64,000 nucleotides of DNA from Ruminococcus flavefaciens. GTDB taxonomy: Bacteria; Bacillota; Clostridia; Oscillospirales; Ruminococcaceae. The position numbers were made by a program, and so were the translations under genes. The DNA is taken from the NCBI GenBank assembly GCA_902760805.1, contig CACWHY010000003.1:1-64000 (forward strand), given 5' to 3'. Positions 39,745-48,237 of this stretch are shown piece by piece (position 1 is the stretch's first letter; each line of letters opens with the position of its first letter). Below the pieces are notes generated by a model. It had not been told where the DNA came from. It was given only the letters and a program-made list of their open reading frames with translations, and searched no databases.

Positions 39745-41304
39745 TTACTCCTCAGCTTCATCATCTTCGTCGGGTCCATAGGGAACGAACTCGGCATCAG
39801 GGTCGTATTTTTCATCAGGTCGTGAATTGTAGTACATGGTAGGATACTTGATGTTAGGATTTTCCCAGCTTTTGGGAGCCCAGTTCTCCACATCCTCGAA
39901 GGTGCGGACCTGTCTTGCCATGATGATGAGCCTTCCCCTGTCGCCCAGAAGAGTGTTGCAGGTAGAAAGAGTCAGGATCTGATCGCCGTACTTCACGTCA
40001 ACGTCATTGAGCCTTATCGAGCGGCGCTTGGCCTCGTTCACGAAATCGTAGAAATCCTCCTCGGAAGTGAAGTCCAGATGATTCCAGCAGTCGTACTTCG
40101 TAGGAGACTCGTCCTCAGCGTCCACGATGAAAAATGCGAATATTTTATATGTGTAATACTCGTAATTTGAATTGAAATGGATCAGGGGGTGCTGATCGTA
40201 GTAATCGGCGTTGCGCTGGTAGTATTTCAGCGAGCCGAACATACTGTCATCAGCCATATTGTGGCCATAGACCACAAGGTTGCCGGAGTTGTCCTCCTTC
40301 AGATGGCCCTGATTGTCCACATCGTCGAAGTGGTTCCTCCAATCAAGGAACAGCGCTCCGGCACGGGACTCCTCCCCACGGAAATTCAGGTCGAGGTACT
40401 TTGAGTTGTCCTTGGTCTGCATAACGGGGATGTCTATGGGAGTTCCCTCAATGGTCATGAAGCCCACGATCTCGTCGTTGATGTCCAGCAGCTTTTTTGC
40501 CGCATCGAGAAGGACGTAGGTCTTGTTGCGCTTCATTTCCTGAGTTTCCTCAGTGTCGTTGTAGACCGGCTCATAGATATGGTAGATGTCGGCAACATCC
40601 TGGCTCTTTCTGCGATTCATCCACAGATCCAGGTAGTAGTCAGACACCATATAGCCGCAGACCACGATCGCTGCGACGGAGCCTAAGAAGACCAGCTTGC
40701 GGACACGCTCCAGGATACTGTCGCCCTTCTGCGGGAACAGTCCCCTGATGCTCTGTCCAAGGGTCTTTTTCTTCTTTTTCTTCTTTTTCTTGCCGGAAGG
40801 TCTTGGCGGCTCGGGAGCAGCCGCTGTCTCGGCAGCCTGAAAAGGCGGTGCAGCCTGAGTCTGGCTGGGCGGTATGGGAGCCGCCTTCATCGTGCGCCTT
40901 ACCGGTCTTGGGGGAGGAACAGGCTTTACAGTGACCGGCGGATCCTCAGGGACAGTCTCCGCTGGGGGCTCCTCCGGGGGAGCTTCCGCCTCCGGTATGA
41001 GCTCCGGCGCAGGCTCGGCCTCGTTCTCTTCCTCGGCCTCTTTCGCAGCTTCCTCTGCTGCCTCCTCAGCCTCGGCAATGATCTCCTCCACAGCAGAAGC
41101 CGCCTTGGAGTCCTTTTCCTGCTTGATCTTTGCAAGTCTTTCCGCAAGTTCGGTCTGCCATTCATCGGCAGCTTCGGCCTTGGGAGGCTCTGGAGCGGGC
41201 TCCGGCTCAGAATGTATAGCGCTGCGGATAGCCTTTATCCGTGCAGCACGCTTTTCTGCCTCAGAGAGCTCATTCTCCTGAGGCTGGTTGATATTGTCAG
41301 TCAT
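39745..41304 (-). CDS. Class B sortase with a long cytoplasmic N-terminal region
   Basis: 519 residues. The C-terminal half is a class B sortase: VVYGHNMADDSMFGSLKYY, Cys449 in LTLSTCNTLLG and RLIIMARQVR, followed by a 60-residue acidic tail. Unlike its neighbour, it carries about 200 residues before the membrane helix, rich in Glu, Ala and Pro, then a run of ten lysines just before the helix (about 210-235). Such a tail would lie in the cytoplasm and is unusual for a sortase. GGAGG before ATG sits next to a hairpin that could mask it. Confidence 0.85.
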   Translation of the reverse strand: MTDNINQPQENELSEAEKRAARIKAIRSAIHSEPEPAPEPPKAEAADEWQTELAERLAKIKQEKDSKAASAVEEIIAEAEEAAEEAAKEAEEENEAEPAPELIPEAEAPPEEPPAETVPEDPPVTVKPVPPPRPVRRTMKAAPIPPSQTQAAPPFQAAETAAAPEPPRPSGKKKKKKKKKTLGQSIRGLFPQKGDSILERVRKLVFLGSVAAIVVCGYMVSDYYLDLWMNRRKSQDVADIYHIYEPVYNDTEETQEMKRNKTYVLLDAAKKLLDINDEIVGFMTIEGTPIDIPVMQTKDNSKYLDLNFRGEESRAGALFLDWRNHFDDVDNQGHLKEDNSGNLVVYGHNMADDSMFGSLKYYQRNADYYDQHPLIHFNSNYEYYTYKIFAFFIVDAEDESPTKYDCWNHLDFTSEEDFYDFVNEAKRRSIRLNDVDVKYGDQILTLSTCNTLLGDRGRLIIMARQVRTFEDVENWAPKSWENPNIKYPTMYYNSRPDEKYDPDAEFVPYGPDEDDEAEE

Positions 41305-41317
41305 CGGGTCTCGCCTC

Positions 41318-41358
41318 CATCAGTATATTTGGTGCTGAGAGGTAATACTGATGTTACC
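41318..41358 (-). promoter_or_regulatory. Possible RNA switch before the sortase-SpoIID operon
   Basis: In the leader, CATCAGTAT (41318-41326) pairs perfectly with ATACTGATG (41345-41353), right against the GGAGG site. The same ATACTGATG region is also the loop of GGTAA/TTACC (41341-41345 with 41354-41358), so the two folds exclude each other. Confidence 0.4.
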
Positions 41359-41417
41359 TGCTCAGAGCGGCGGCATATCGTCAAAAGGGTATAGCTCGCC
41401 CCTCTTCGCCACTTTTA

Positions 41418-41447
41418 ATTCTACATCATTTGTAACCATTTTGTCAA
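41418..41447 (-). promoter_or_regulatory. Promoter of the sortase-sortase-SpoIID operon
   Basis: Minus-strand TTGACA (41442-41447), 18-base spacer, TAGAAT (41418-41423). The leader is about 105 bases, long enough for the hairpins described above. Confidence 0.7.
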
Positions 41448-41550
41448 GATTTCCGGACAAAGTTTCACAGACTTACCTTCTTTAAGGGAATATTCCCCTG
41501 ATTTATCAGCAGATCAAACAAAACTTTGCCGCCGATCTTGTGCAGTTAGC

Positions 41551-42729
41551 TCAACCGCCAAAGCTAAAGGTCTTCAGCTCAGTTTCCTCAACAGCCTTCT
41601 GGATAAGGGGCTCGAAGTCGAAGCTGTTCTGCGCCTTTTCGATGTCCTCCACCTTCGGACGGACCTTGGGGTGACGGGGAGTGAACACTGTGCAGCAGTC
41701 CTCATAGGGCAGCACTGAGGTATCGAAGGTGTCGATCTTTCGTGCGATCTCGATGATCTCGGTCTTGTCCATACCAACGCAGGGGCGGAAAACAGGGATC
41801 CGGCAAACTGCATCTGTGCAGGCGATAGCGGCCATGGTCTGGCTTGCCACCTGACCCACGCTCTCGCCGGTGATCAGTGCAAGACAGCCCTCCTTCTCGC
41901 AGATCCTCTGAGCGATCTCCATCATGAGCCTTCTCATGATAACGGTGAAGAACTCCTCGGGGCAGTTGTCCTTGATAGCCTCCTGTATCTCGGTGAAGGG
42001 CACGCAGTGGAAGGCGATACCTCCGCAGTAATCCGTCAGCTTCTGGCAGAGCTGCTCCACCTTGAGCTGAGCACGGTCAGAGGTGTAGGGCGGGCTCACA
42101 TAGTGGATAGCGGAGATGTGGACTCCCCTCTTTGCCATCATATAGCCGGCAACGGGGCTGTCGATACCGCCGGACAGCAGGAGCATGGCCTTGCCGCTGC
42201 TTCCAACGGGAAGTCCGCCTGCGCCCTTGATGTTCTCGGCGTGAACGTAGGCGTTGGTGTCACGGATCTCCACAGTCACGATGATCTCGGGATCTTTCAC
42301 GTCAACGGTCAGGTGGGGGAACTTCTCCAGCAGGATACCGCCCAGCTCTGCGCAGATCTCAGGGGACTTCATGGGGAAGGCCTTGTCTGCACGCTTAGCG
42401 GCGACCTTGAAGGTCTTTGCGCTGCTGAGGATCTCGCTGAGGTAGTCTATGCTCTTCTCGGTGATGTCGGCGAAGTCCTTCTCGCAGACGCAGGCACGGC
42501 AATATGCGGCAATTCCGAAGATCTTGCCAACACGCTCAGCCACGTCCTCCAGCTCGATGTCCTCGTCAAGAGGGGTTATGTAGGTGGTGGACTGGGCGCT
42601 GGTCAGCTGAAAATGGCCAAGTCCCTTCAGTCTGCGCTTGATATTCTTGATGAGGATGTCCTCAAAGGTCTTCTTGTTCAGACCCTTGAGAGCCATCTCG
42701 CCGTATTTTACAAGTATGATCTCTTTCAT
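41551..42729 (-). CDS. thiI: tRNA 4-thiouridine synthase ThiI
   Basis: 392 residues. N-terminal ferredoxin-like and THUMP domains (about 1-165; ILVKYGEMALKGLNKKTFE at the start) are followed by a PP-loop ATP pyrophosphatase domain with LLSGGIDSPVAGYMMAKRG. The C-terminal rhodanese domain of the E. coli enzyme is lacking, as is normal in Firmicutes, where sulfur comes directly from a partner cysteine desulfurase. That desulfurase is the first gene of this operon. ThiI makes 4-thiouridine at position 8 of tRNA and may supply the thiamine thiazole. AGGAGAAG precedes ATG. Confidence 0.95.
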   Translation of the reverse strand: MKEIILVKYGEMALKGLNKKTFEDILIKNIKRRLKGLGHFQLTSAQSTTYITPLDEDIELEDVAERVGKIFGIAAYCRACVCEKDFADITEKSIDYLSEILSSAKTFKVAAKRADKAFPMKSPEICAELGGILLEKFPHLTVDVKDPEIIVTVEIRDTNAYVHAENIKGAGGLPVGSSGKAMLLLSGGIDSPVAGYMMAKRGVHISAIHYVSPPYTSDRAQLKVEQLCQKLTDYCGGIAFHCVPFTEIQEAIKDNCPEEFFTVIMRRLMMEIAQRICEKEGCLALITGESVGQVASQTMAAIACTDAVCRIPVFRPCVGMDKTEIIEIARKIDTFDTSVLPYEDCCTVFTPRHPKVRPKVEDIEKAQNSFDFEPLIQKAVEETELKTFSFGG

Positions 42730-42770
42730 TTTTCTTCTCCTATACTATTTATAATATATAAAGCGTTTGC

Positions 42771-43151
42771 TCAAACAGTAAGCTCGACCTTGATCCCGTC
42801 CGGGCCAAGAACGCAGCTCTCATAGTAGCCGTCGCCGGTAACTCTTGGACCGCTGACCACCTCGTAGCCGTCTGCCAGCAGAAGAGCTGTCAGGCTGTCC
42901 ACCTTCTCCCGGCTGCCAAGGGAAAACGCAACATGGGCGCAGCCGATCCTTGGAACGTCTGTCGAGTCTGCAACTCCCGGCTTGGTCATGATCTCCAGTC
43001 TCGCACCGCCCTCAAAAGTCAGGAAATACGAGGAAAAACCGGCCTTGGGGTTGTGGTAAAGGCTATTTGAGGAAGCTCCGAAATACCTCTGGAAGAAGCT
43101 CCTGGAGCGCTCCAGATCCCTCACATACATGGCCATGTGCTCGATCCTCAC
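42771..43151 (-). CDS. VOC-superfamily (glyoxalase-like) protein
   Basis: 126 residues with the paired beta-alpha-beta-beta-beta modules of the vicinal oxygen chelate fold. It starts MRIEHMAMYVRDLERSRSFFQRYFG and has RIGCAHVAFSLGSREKVD in the middle and YYESCVLGPDGIKVELT at the end. His5, His53-like and the terminal Glu could bind a metal ion. No substrate can be named. It starts at GTG one base after the cysteine desulfurase stop, with GAGGGG upstream, so it is coupled to it, and thiI follows 41 bases later. Confidence 0.88.
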   Translation of the reverse strand: MRIEHMAMYVRDLERSRSFFQRYFGASSNSLYHNPKAGFSSYFLTFEGGARLEIMTKPGVADSTDVPRIGCAHVAFSLGSREKVDSLTALLLADGYEVVSGPRVTGDGYYESCVLGPDGIKVELTV

Positions 43152-43152
43152 G

Positions 43153-44283
43153 CTATCCCCTCACTCTTTCAACGCCTTCTGCCAGTGCCCGACAGAACTG
43201 TTCCAGCTCCTCCGGGGTGGTGTCGGCGGTCATGCTTATGCGGAGAGCGCTGTCTGCCAGCTTCCCCGTAACGCCGAACTGTCCCAGCACTCCGCTCTGC
43301 TGTCCCTTGGAACAGGCCGAGCCGCTGGAAACGTAGATCTCCTTGCTTTCCAGGAAATGCAGCATGATCTCAGAGCGCTTTCCTGCGGCGGAGATATTCA
43401 CCACATAGGGCGAGCCGTCCTCCGGGGAATTCACCGAAATCCCGGGGATCTGCTCCAGCTTCTCCAGAAGGGACTTCTTCAGGCCGGAGACCTTCTCCCA
43501 GCGCTGGGAAATGGTGGGCGAGAGCTTCTCGGCCGCTGCTCCGAAGGCTGCGATCAGGGGAACGCTCTCTGTGCCGGAACGGATGCCCTTCTCCTGCTTG
43601 CCGCCGGTAACGATCGGCAGCACACGGACTCCCTTGCCGATATACAGCGCTCCAACGCCCTTCACGCCGTGGATCTTGTGGGCGCTGAGGGAGATCAGGT
43701 CTGCGGAAAGTGTCTTTGCCTTGATCGGCAGCTTCATGTAGCCCTGAACGCAGTCCGTATGGGTGATGATCTCCGGAAAGCGCTTTTTCACTGCGGAAAA
43801 AGTCTCCTTCACCGGCAGGATATGGCCGGTCTCGTTGTTCACCAGCATCATGGTCAGCAGAACAGTGTCCTCATCGCAGGCAGAAATGAAGTCCGCCGCA
43901 TAAAATCGGCCGTCCTCCCGGGGAGAGATCCTCTCCACCGTAAAGCCGGAGCCCTCCAAAGCGGAAAGAGTCTCCTCAACTGAGGCGTGCTCCACCGAAG
44001 AGGCCACGATCTTCTTCCGCTTTTTTCCGTAAGCAGCACTTGCTCCCCGAAGAGCAAGGTTGTTGCTCTCGGTGGCTCCGGAGGTGAAGATGATGTTTTC
44101 CGGAAGAGCTCCCAGGGTACCGGCGATGATCTTTCGTGCGCCGTCCACCGCAAGCTGAGCCTCCAACCCCGCCCTGTGGAGGGAGGAGGGATTGCCGTAG
44201 TTTTCGGTCATTGCAGCCACTGCCGCCGCCACTGCTTCTTGGCAGGGCTTTGTAGTTGCTGCGTTATCGAGATAAACAGACAT
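43153..44283 (-). CDS. Cysteine desulfurase (NifS/IscS-like)
   Basis: 376 residues, a PLP-dependent enzyme that takes sulfur from cysteine. The PLP lysine is in SLSAHKIHGVKGVGALYI (about 200), with GNPSSLHRAG near the N-terminus and the sulfur-carrying cysteine in SSGSACSKGQQSG (about 325). It resembles the NifZ-type enzyme that in Bacillus serves ThiI; here it heads the desulfurase-VOC-thiI operon, so it is probably the sulfur donor for tRNA thiolation. No scaffold gene (iscU/sufU) is nearby. It has its own strong promoter. Confidence 0.93.
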   Translation of the reverse strand: MSVYLDNAATTKPCQEAVAAAVAAMTENYGNPSSLHRAGLEAQLAVDGARKIIAGTLGALPENIIFTSGATESNNLALRGASAAYGKKRKKIVASSVEHASVEETLSALEGSGFTVERISPREDGRFYAADFISACDEDTVLLTMMLVNNETGHILPVKETFSAVKKRFPEIITHTDCVQGYMKLPIKAKTLSADLISLSAHKIHGVKGVGALYIGKGVRVLPIVTGGKQEKGIRSGTESVPLIAAFGAAAEKLSPTISQRWEKVSGLKKSLLEKLEQIPGISVNSPEDGSPYVVNISAAGKRSEIMLHFLESKEIYVSSGSACSKGQQSGVLGQFGVTGKLADSALRISMTADTTPEELEQFCRALAEGVERVRG

Positions 44284-44318
44284 TGTTCAACCACCTAACT
44301 AAATATACAGTACCTTTA

Positions 44319-44347
44319 ATTATAGCACATTTTCGCAGACAATGCAA
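44319..44347 (-). promoter_or_regulatory. Promoter of the cysteine desulfurase-thiI operon
   Basis: Minus-strand TTGCAT (44342-44347), 17-base spacer, TATAAT (44319-44324) preceded by TGC (extended -10). Confidence 0.75.
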
Positions 44348-44388
44348 GGATCTTCCGCCTGAATATTTGAATGAGCGCTCACAAAGGA

Positions 44389-44418
44389 TTTGCCTTTTTC
44401 CGGAAAGTGTGATATAAT
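44389..44418 (+). promoter_or_regulatory. Promoter of the YfhO-NUDIX operon
   Basis: TTGCCT (44389-44394), 18-base spacer, TATAAT (44413-44418) with TGA before it. Transcription would begin near 44425, after the first in-frame start of the longest frame, which supports the later ATG at 44450. Confidence 0.72.
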
Positions 44419-44449
44419 GAAATCAACTATGAAAAAAATGGAGGAAAGT

Positions 44450-46957
44450 ATGAAAGCTCCCAATATCCCTCGCCGCAGGGAAGGCCTCCTGCCGGCATTT
44501 CTCATCGGCTTTGCCGCCATGATGATCACACTTATCCCATATATGCTCCTAGAGCGTGGAAACTTCATCTACTACGGTGATTTCAACGCCCAGCAGATCC
44601 CATTCTACAGTCTGCTCAACGACGCCATTCGCAGCGGACAGTTCAGCTGGAACTGGTTTACGGACCTTGGCTCCGACCTGATGACCTCCTACTCCTTCTA
44701 TCTGATCGGCAGCCCGTTTTTCTGGCTGACCGTGATCCTGCCAAGAGCCGCTGTGAACTTCTCCATACCTGTCATACTGGCAATCAAGCACGGCGTTGCC
44801 TCACTGACTGCATACATTTATATAAGGCGCTTCGTCCGCAGCCGCCACGCCGCCCTGACCGGAGCTCTGCTGTACGCCTTCTCCGGATTTCAGGTGTTCA
44901 ACATCTTCTTCAACCACTTCCAGGACGTGACAGCGCTCTTCCCCCTCATGCTCATCGCAATGGAGGAGAACATCAACAACGGCCGCCGCGGATATTTCGC
45001 AGCAAGCGTGGCTCTCATGGCGATAGTTAACTACTACTTCTTCACCGGCCAGTGCGTATTCCTGGTGATCTACTACCTGATCAGGATGAGCTCGCCGGAC
45101 TTCCGCACAAGCTGGAAGAAATTCTGGCTGCTGGCTCTGGAGGCTGTTCTGGGAACTATGATCGCCGCCTTCGTGCTGCTGCCTACCTTCCTGCTCATCA
45201 CGGGCAACTACCGCATAAATCAGCGCCTTTACGGACTGGACATGGTGCTCTACAGCGAAAGAACGATCATCCCAAGAGTTATCGAGACTCTGTTCATGCC
45301 CGTTGACGTTCCTGCAAGACCCAATCTCTTCCAGTCAGACACCGCAAAATGGGCATCTATCGGCGGATACTTCCCCCTGTTCTCCATGGTGGGAGTCCTG
45401 ACATTCATCAGGAGCCGGAAAAGCCACTGGGCAAGCCGCATGGTGATCTTCTGCGGAATATGCGCTGCCATACCGATCCTCAACAGCGCTTTCCAGGCAC
45501 TGAACGGTTATTACTACGCAAGGTGGTTCTATATGCCGCTGCTGATCATGGCAATGATGACAGCTCAGACTCTTGACGAGGAGGGCACAGACGTTCGCCC
45601 GGCAGTCAAGGCCACCGCCGCAATGCTGGCAGTCTTCACAGTGATAGCTGTCCTCCCCAAAAAGGACGGCGAGAAGCTGGTCTGGCTGAAGATCCCCCGC
45701 TGCCCCTGGTATTTCTTCCTTTCTCTGGGAATTGCCGTGGCCGGTCTTATCGTTACGATCGTGATCTTCCGCAGAAAGCGCCTGGGGCTCTCCTTCAAGC
45801 GAGCATCACTGTGGATGACGGCTCTTTTCTCCATGATCTGTGTCCTCAGTACAACTCTCTACGGAGCGGTCACTCCCAAGGACGCCGAGAAATACATCGA
45901 CTGCGCCATAAACGGAAAGTCCGGCGTTTACGAGGCTGTTTCTCCGGACAACTTCTTCCGAGCCGATATCTCCGAGAACTGCGACAACTACCCAATGCTC
46001 TGGGGACTGCCCTCCATGAGAGCCTTCCAGAGCGTGGTCAACACCTCGATCATGGATTTCTACGCTGAGCTGGATATTCCCCGAAACGTAGCCTCACGGC
46101 CGGACGTTTCACACTACACTCTCAGGGGACTTCTCTCCGTAAAATACTACTACAAGGAGATCAAGGATGACCCTGACGGAAGCTCCGTTCAGCCCGTATC
46201 TACGTCAAATTCCGAGATCCTTGGCAGCAGGGCCGACATTCCCACAGAGCTGCCGGGCTTTGAGCTCGTGGGCAAAAACGACTTCTTCGAGATCTACGAG
46301 AACACCCTGTACATCCCCATGGGCTTCGGCTACGACACCTATATCACCGAGGACAAGGCCGCTCAGAAGGGCAAGGCTAACCGTGAAAGGATCCTCATGA
46401 AGGCTCTGGTGCTCACCGACGAGCAGGCTGAAAAGTACGGCGATATGCTGACTGAGGCCTCCAACACCGTTCAGTCCACTCTCACAAAGGGCTCCTACAT
46501 CACCTACTGCAAGGAAAAACAGGCAAACGCCTCCACCTCCTTCACCTACGACTCGAAGGGCTTCACCTCCAAGATCACTTTGGAGAAGCCTGAGCTGGTA
46601 TTCTTCAGTGTGCCCTACAGCTCCGGCTGGAGCGCCACTGTCAACGGCGAAAAGGTGGACGTAGAGAAGGTCTCCTACGGATTTATGGCAGTTCCTGCTG
46701 CCGCCGGCGACAACGAGATCGTGTTCAGCTACAAGACTCCCGGCCTGAAGGAAGGCCGCCTGATCACCGCTGCCGGACTGCTGATACTGATCGCATACCT
46801 GCTGATCTGCCGGAAAAAGAAGAATACCGGGGAATCCCCCACAAAGCACTGCTACGGATACGACTCCGCCCACAAGGTCAGAGGCGCCCAGATCTACGCA
46901 GCAAGCCTTACCAAAAAAGCAAATAAGCATAAGGAGGACGATGACAATGCATCTTGA
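44450..46957 (+). CDS. YfhO-family multi-pass membrane protein
   Basis: 835 residues with about a dozen membrane helices and a large C-terminal extracytoplasmic domain followed by one last helix (about 775-795). The pattern matches the YfhO family (GT-C-like fold), proposed to act in glycosylation of lipid-linked or wall polymers. The N-terminal loop after the first helix has FIYYGDFNAQQIPFYSLLNDAIRSG, with an aspartate where GT-C enzymes place a catalytic acid, and GWSATVNGEKVDVEKVSYGFMAV is the family's C-terminal signature. ATG 44450 follows GGAGGAAAGT. The last codons overlap the NUDIX gene. Confidence 0.87.
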   Translation: MKAPNIPRRREGLLPAFLIGFAAMMITLIPYMLLERGNFIYYGDFNAQQIPFYSLLNDAIRSGQFSWNWFTDLGSDLMTSYSFYLIGSPFFWLTVILPRAAVNFSIPVILAIKHGVASLTAYIYIRRFVRSRHAALTGALLYAFSGFQVFNIFFNHFQDVTALFPLMLIAMEENINNGRRGYFAASVALMAIVNYYFFTGQCVFLVIYYLIRMSSPDFRTSWKKFWLLALEAVLGTMIAAFVLLPTFLLITGNYRINQRLYGLDMVLYSERTIIPRVIETLFMPVDVPARPNLFQSDTAKWASIGGYFPLFSMVGVLTFIRSRKSHWASRMVIFCGICAAIPILNSAFQALNGYYYARWFYMPLLIMAMMTAQTLDEEGTDVRPAVKATAAMLAVFTVIAVLPKKDGEKLVWLKIPRCPWYFFLSLGIAVAGLIVTIVIFRRKRLGLSFKRASLWMTALFSMICVLSTTLYGAVTPKDAEKYIDCAINGKSGVYEAVSPDNFFRADISENCDNYPMLWGLPSMRAFQSVVNTSIMDFYAELDIPRNVASRPDVSHYTLRGLLSVKYYYKEIKDDPDGSSVQPVSTSNSEILGSRADIPTELPGFELVGKNDFFEIYENTLYIPMGFGYDTYITEDKAAQKGKANRERILMKALVLTDEQAEKYGDMLTEASNTVQSTLTKGSYITYCKEKQANASTSFTYDSKGFTSKITLEKPELVFFSVPYSSGWSATVNGEKVDVEKVSYGFMAVPAAAGDNEIVFSYKTPGLKEGRLITAAGLLILIAYLLICRKKKNTGESPTKHCYGYDSAHKVRGAQIYAASLTKKANKHKEDDDNAS

Positions 46958-47486
46958 CGAGAAAATGATCTCCACTGACACCGTATACGAAGGACGGATC
47001 TTTACTATAACCCACGACATGGTCACTCTTGAGGACGGCTCACAGGCTGACCGTGACGTGCTCCACCACAGCGGCGGAGTCTGCGTTGTTCCGGTGACTG
47101 AGGACGGTCAGGTCTATCTGGTGAAGCAGTTCCGCTATCCTCACGGTGCTGTCACCACCGAGATCCCTGCCGGAAAGCTGGAAAAGGGCGAGGATATTGC
47201 TGAATGCGGCCGCCGTGAGCTCCTTGAGGAGATCGGCTGCACCTGCGAGGAGTACACCTATCTTGGGGCAGTCCTCCCCACTCCTGCCTACGATACCGAG
47301 GTGATCCACATCTACATGGCTCAGGGTCTGAAAAAGGCTCAGCAGCACCTTGACGAGGGCGAATTCCTTGACGTGGAGAAGGTGCCTCTCACCGAGGCGG
47401 TCGAAATGGTCATGGACGGCCGAATAACTGACGCAAAAACTCAGATCGGTCTGCTGAAAGCAGCAAGGCTCCTGGGAAAAAAATAA
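46947..47486 (+). CDS. NUDIX hydrolase, ADP-ribose pyrophosphatase type
   Basis: 179 residues. The NUDIX box is complete: GKLEKGEDIAECGRRELLEEIG (REL-EE core) with the metal-binding glutamates. The phrases VCVVPVTEDGQVYLVKQFRYP and TEIPAGKLEKG, and the length, are those of ADP-ribose pyrophosphatases (NudF), which split ADP-ribose to AMP and ribose-5-phosphate. ATG 46947 lies nine bases after AGGAGG; an ATG at 46941 is only three bases from that site. It overlaps the YfhO stop, so the genes are coupled. It ends at the terminator shared with spoVG. Confidence 0.9.
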   Translation: MHLDEKMISTDTVYEGRIFTITHDMVTLEDGSQADRDVLHHSGGVCVVPVTEDGQVYLVKQFRYPHGAVTTEIPAGKLEKGEDIAECGRRELLEEIGCTCEEYTYLGAVLPTPAYDTEVIHIYMAQGLKKAQQHLDEGEFLDVEKVPLTEAVEMVMDGRITDAKTQIGLLKAARLLGKK

Positions 47487-47496
47487 AGAGCAACAG

Positions 47497-47530
47497 AAAA
47501 AGGACTGCGCCGAAACGCAGTCCTTTCATT
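47497..47530. terminator. Bidirectional terminator between the NUDIX gene and spoVG
   Basis: Perfect 11-bp stem AAAGGACTGCG/CGCAGTCCTTT (47499-47509 with 47516-47526), with an A-run before and T-rich sequence after. It serves both convergent genes. Confidence 0.88.
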
Positions 47531-47547
47531 TTTGCATATATGTACTG

Positions 47548-47850
47548 TTAAACTAAGTCGTCACTGTCAGGGTCTTCGCTCTCCGCCTCAACCATAGCAA
47601 GCTGTTTTTCATAAGCCTCGAGGATGCTTTCCTCAAAGAGCTTTCTTGCAGAGGGAGAGATGGGATGAACGATGTCACGGAAGATGCCGTTTTCATCTTT
47701 TCTGCTGGGCATAGCCACAAATAAGCGCTCATCACCCTGAACGACCTTAATGTCATGAACGGCCAGCATATCGTCGATAGTTACTGAAACTACTGCACGA
47801 AGTCTGCCTTCAGACATGATCTTTCTGATCTTGACATCTGTAATTTCCAT
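47548..47850 (-). CDS. spoVG: Septation regulator SpoVG
   Basis: 100 residues, a small nucleic-acid-binding protein that begins MEITDVKIRKIMSEGRLRAVVSVTIDDMLAVHDIKV and carries RLFVAMPSRKDENG and RDIVHPISPSARK, all diagnostic. It influences division-site choice, capsule and sporulation genes in Firmicutes. ATG 47850 follows GAGGAGG, so the longest frame is six codons too long. It is monocistronic, with a sigma-A type promoter rather than an evident SigH one. Confidence 0.96.
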   Translation of the reverse strand: MEITDVKIRKIMSEGRLRAVVSVTIDDMLAVHDIKVVQGDERLFVAMPSRKDENGIFRDIVHPISPSARKLFEESILEAYEKQLAMVEAESEDPDSDDLV

Positions 47851-47944
47851 ATGTTTTCCTCCTCGCATTAAAATACGAACAATAGGCAGAAAGTAAAAGA
47901 TTTTTTCTTTATGATTTTTTTAATCGCCGCCACTGTCATAGAAT

Positions 47945-47973
47945 ATTATAACTCATTAACTCAAAAAATGCAA
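47945..47973 (-). promoter_or_regulatory. Promoter of spoVG
   Basis: Minus-strand TTGCAT (47968-47973), 17-base spacer, TATAAT (47945-47950). In Bacillus spoVG is SigH-dependent; here a vegetative consensus is visible and a SigH-type GAAT -10 was not. The 387-base gap 47851-48237 also holds the murC promoter and the LexA-like site; the remainder is A+T-rich with no gene. Confidence 0.72.
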
Positions 47974-48120
47974 TAGTTATTTTGAATAATTAAAAAAATA
48001 TTTTTTACGGCAACGTGTTAAAGTGATAAACCTGTGAAATTTGTGAGAAATATTCCTGATAACTCCAACTAAACTGCTAGGAATTCAGGGCTTTTCCGAC
48101 GTCATGCCAGGAATTTTTAC

Positions 48121-48132
48121 GAACATTTATTC
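48121..48132 (+). promoter_or_regulatory. Probable LexA operator upstream of murC-lexA
   Basis: GAACATTTATTC, preceded by C, matches the Firmicute LexA box GAAC-N4-GTTC at seven of eight defined bases. It ends eight bases before the -35 of the promoter that drives murC-lexA, the place expected for autoregulation. Confidence 0.5.
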
Positions 48133-48140
48133 AAATTCGC

Positions 48141-48169
48141 TTGCAATAAGCTCTGAAATATAGTATAAT
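48141..48169 (+). promoter_or_regulatory. Promoter of the murC-lexA-zapA operon
   Basis: TTGCAA (48141-48146), 17-base spacer, TATAAT (48164-48169). Transcription would start near 48176, giving a leader of about 60 bases. Confidence 0.78.
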
Positions 48170-48237
48170 ATAAATTGTATAGTTATTTTTTGGGGAGGCA
48201 GAGTCCTGCTCTATCAATCAACGGAAAGGTGATCGTT

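Noticed and set aside
46205-47026. Open frame of 273 codons opposite the YfhO and NUDIX genes
   Set aside because: Covers two genuine genes on the other strand and shows only low-complexity Gly/Val-rich sequence.
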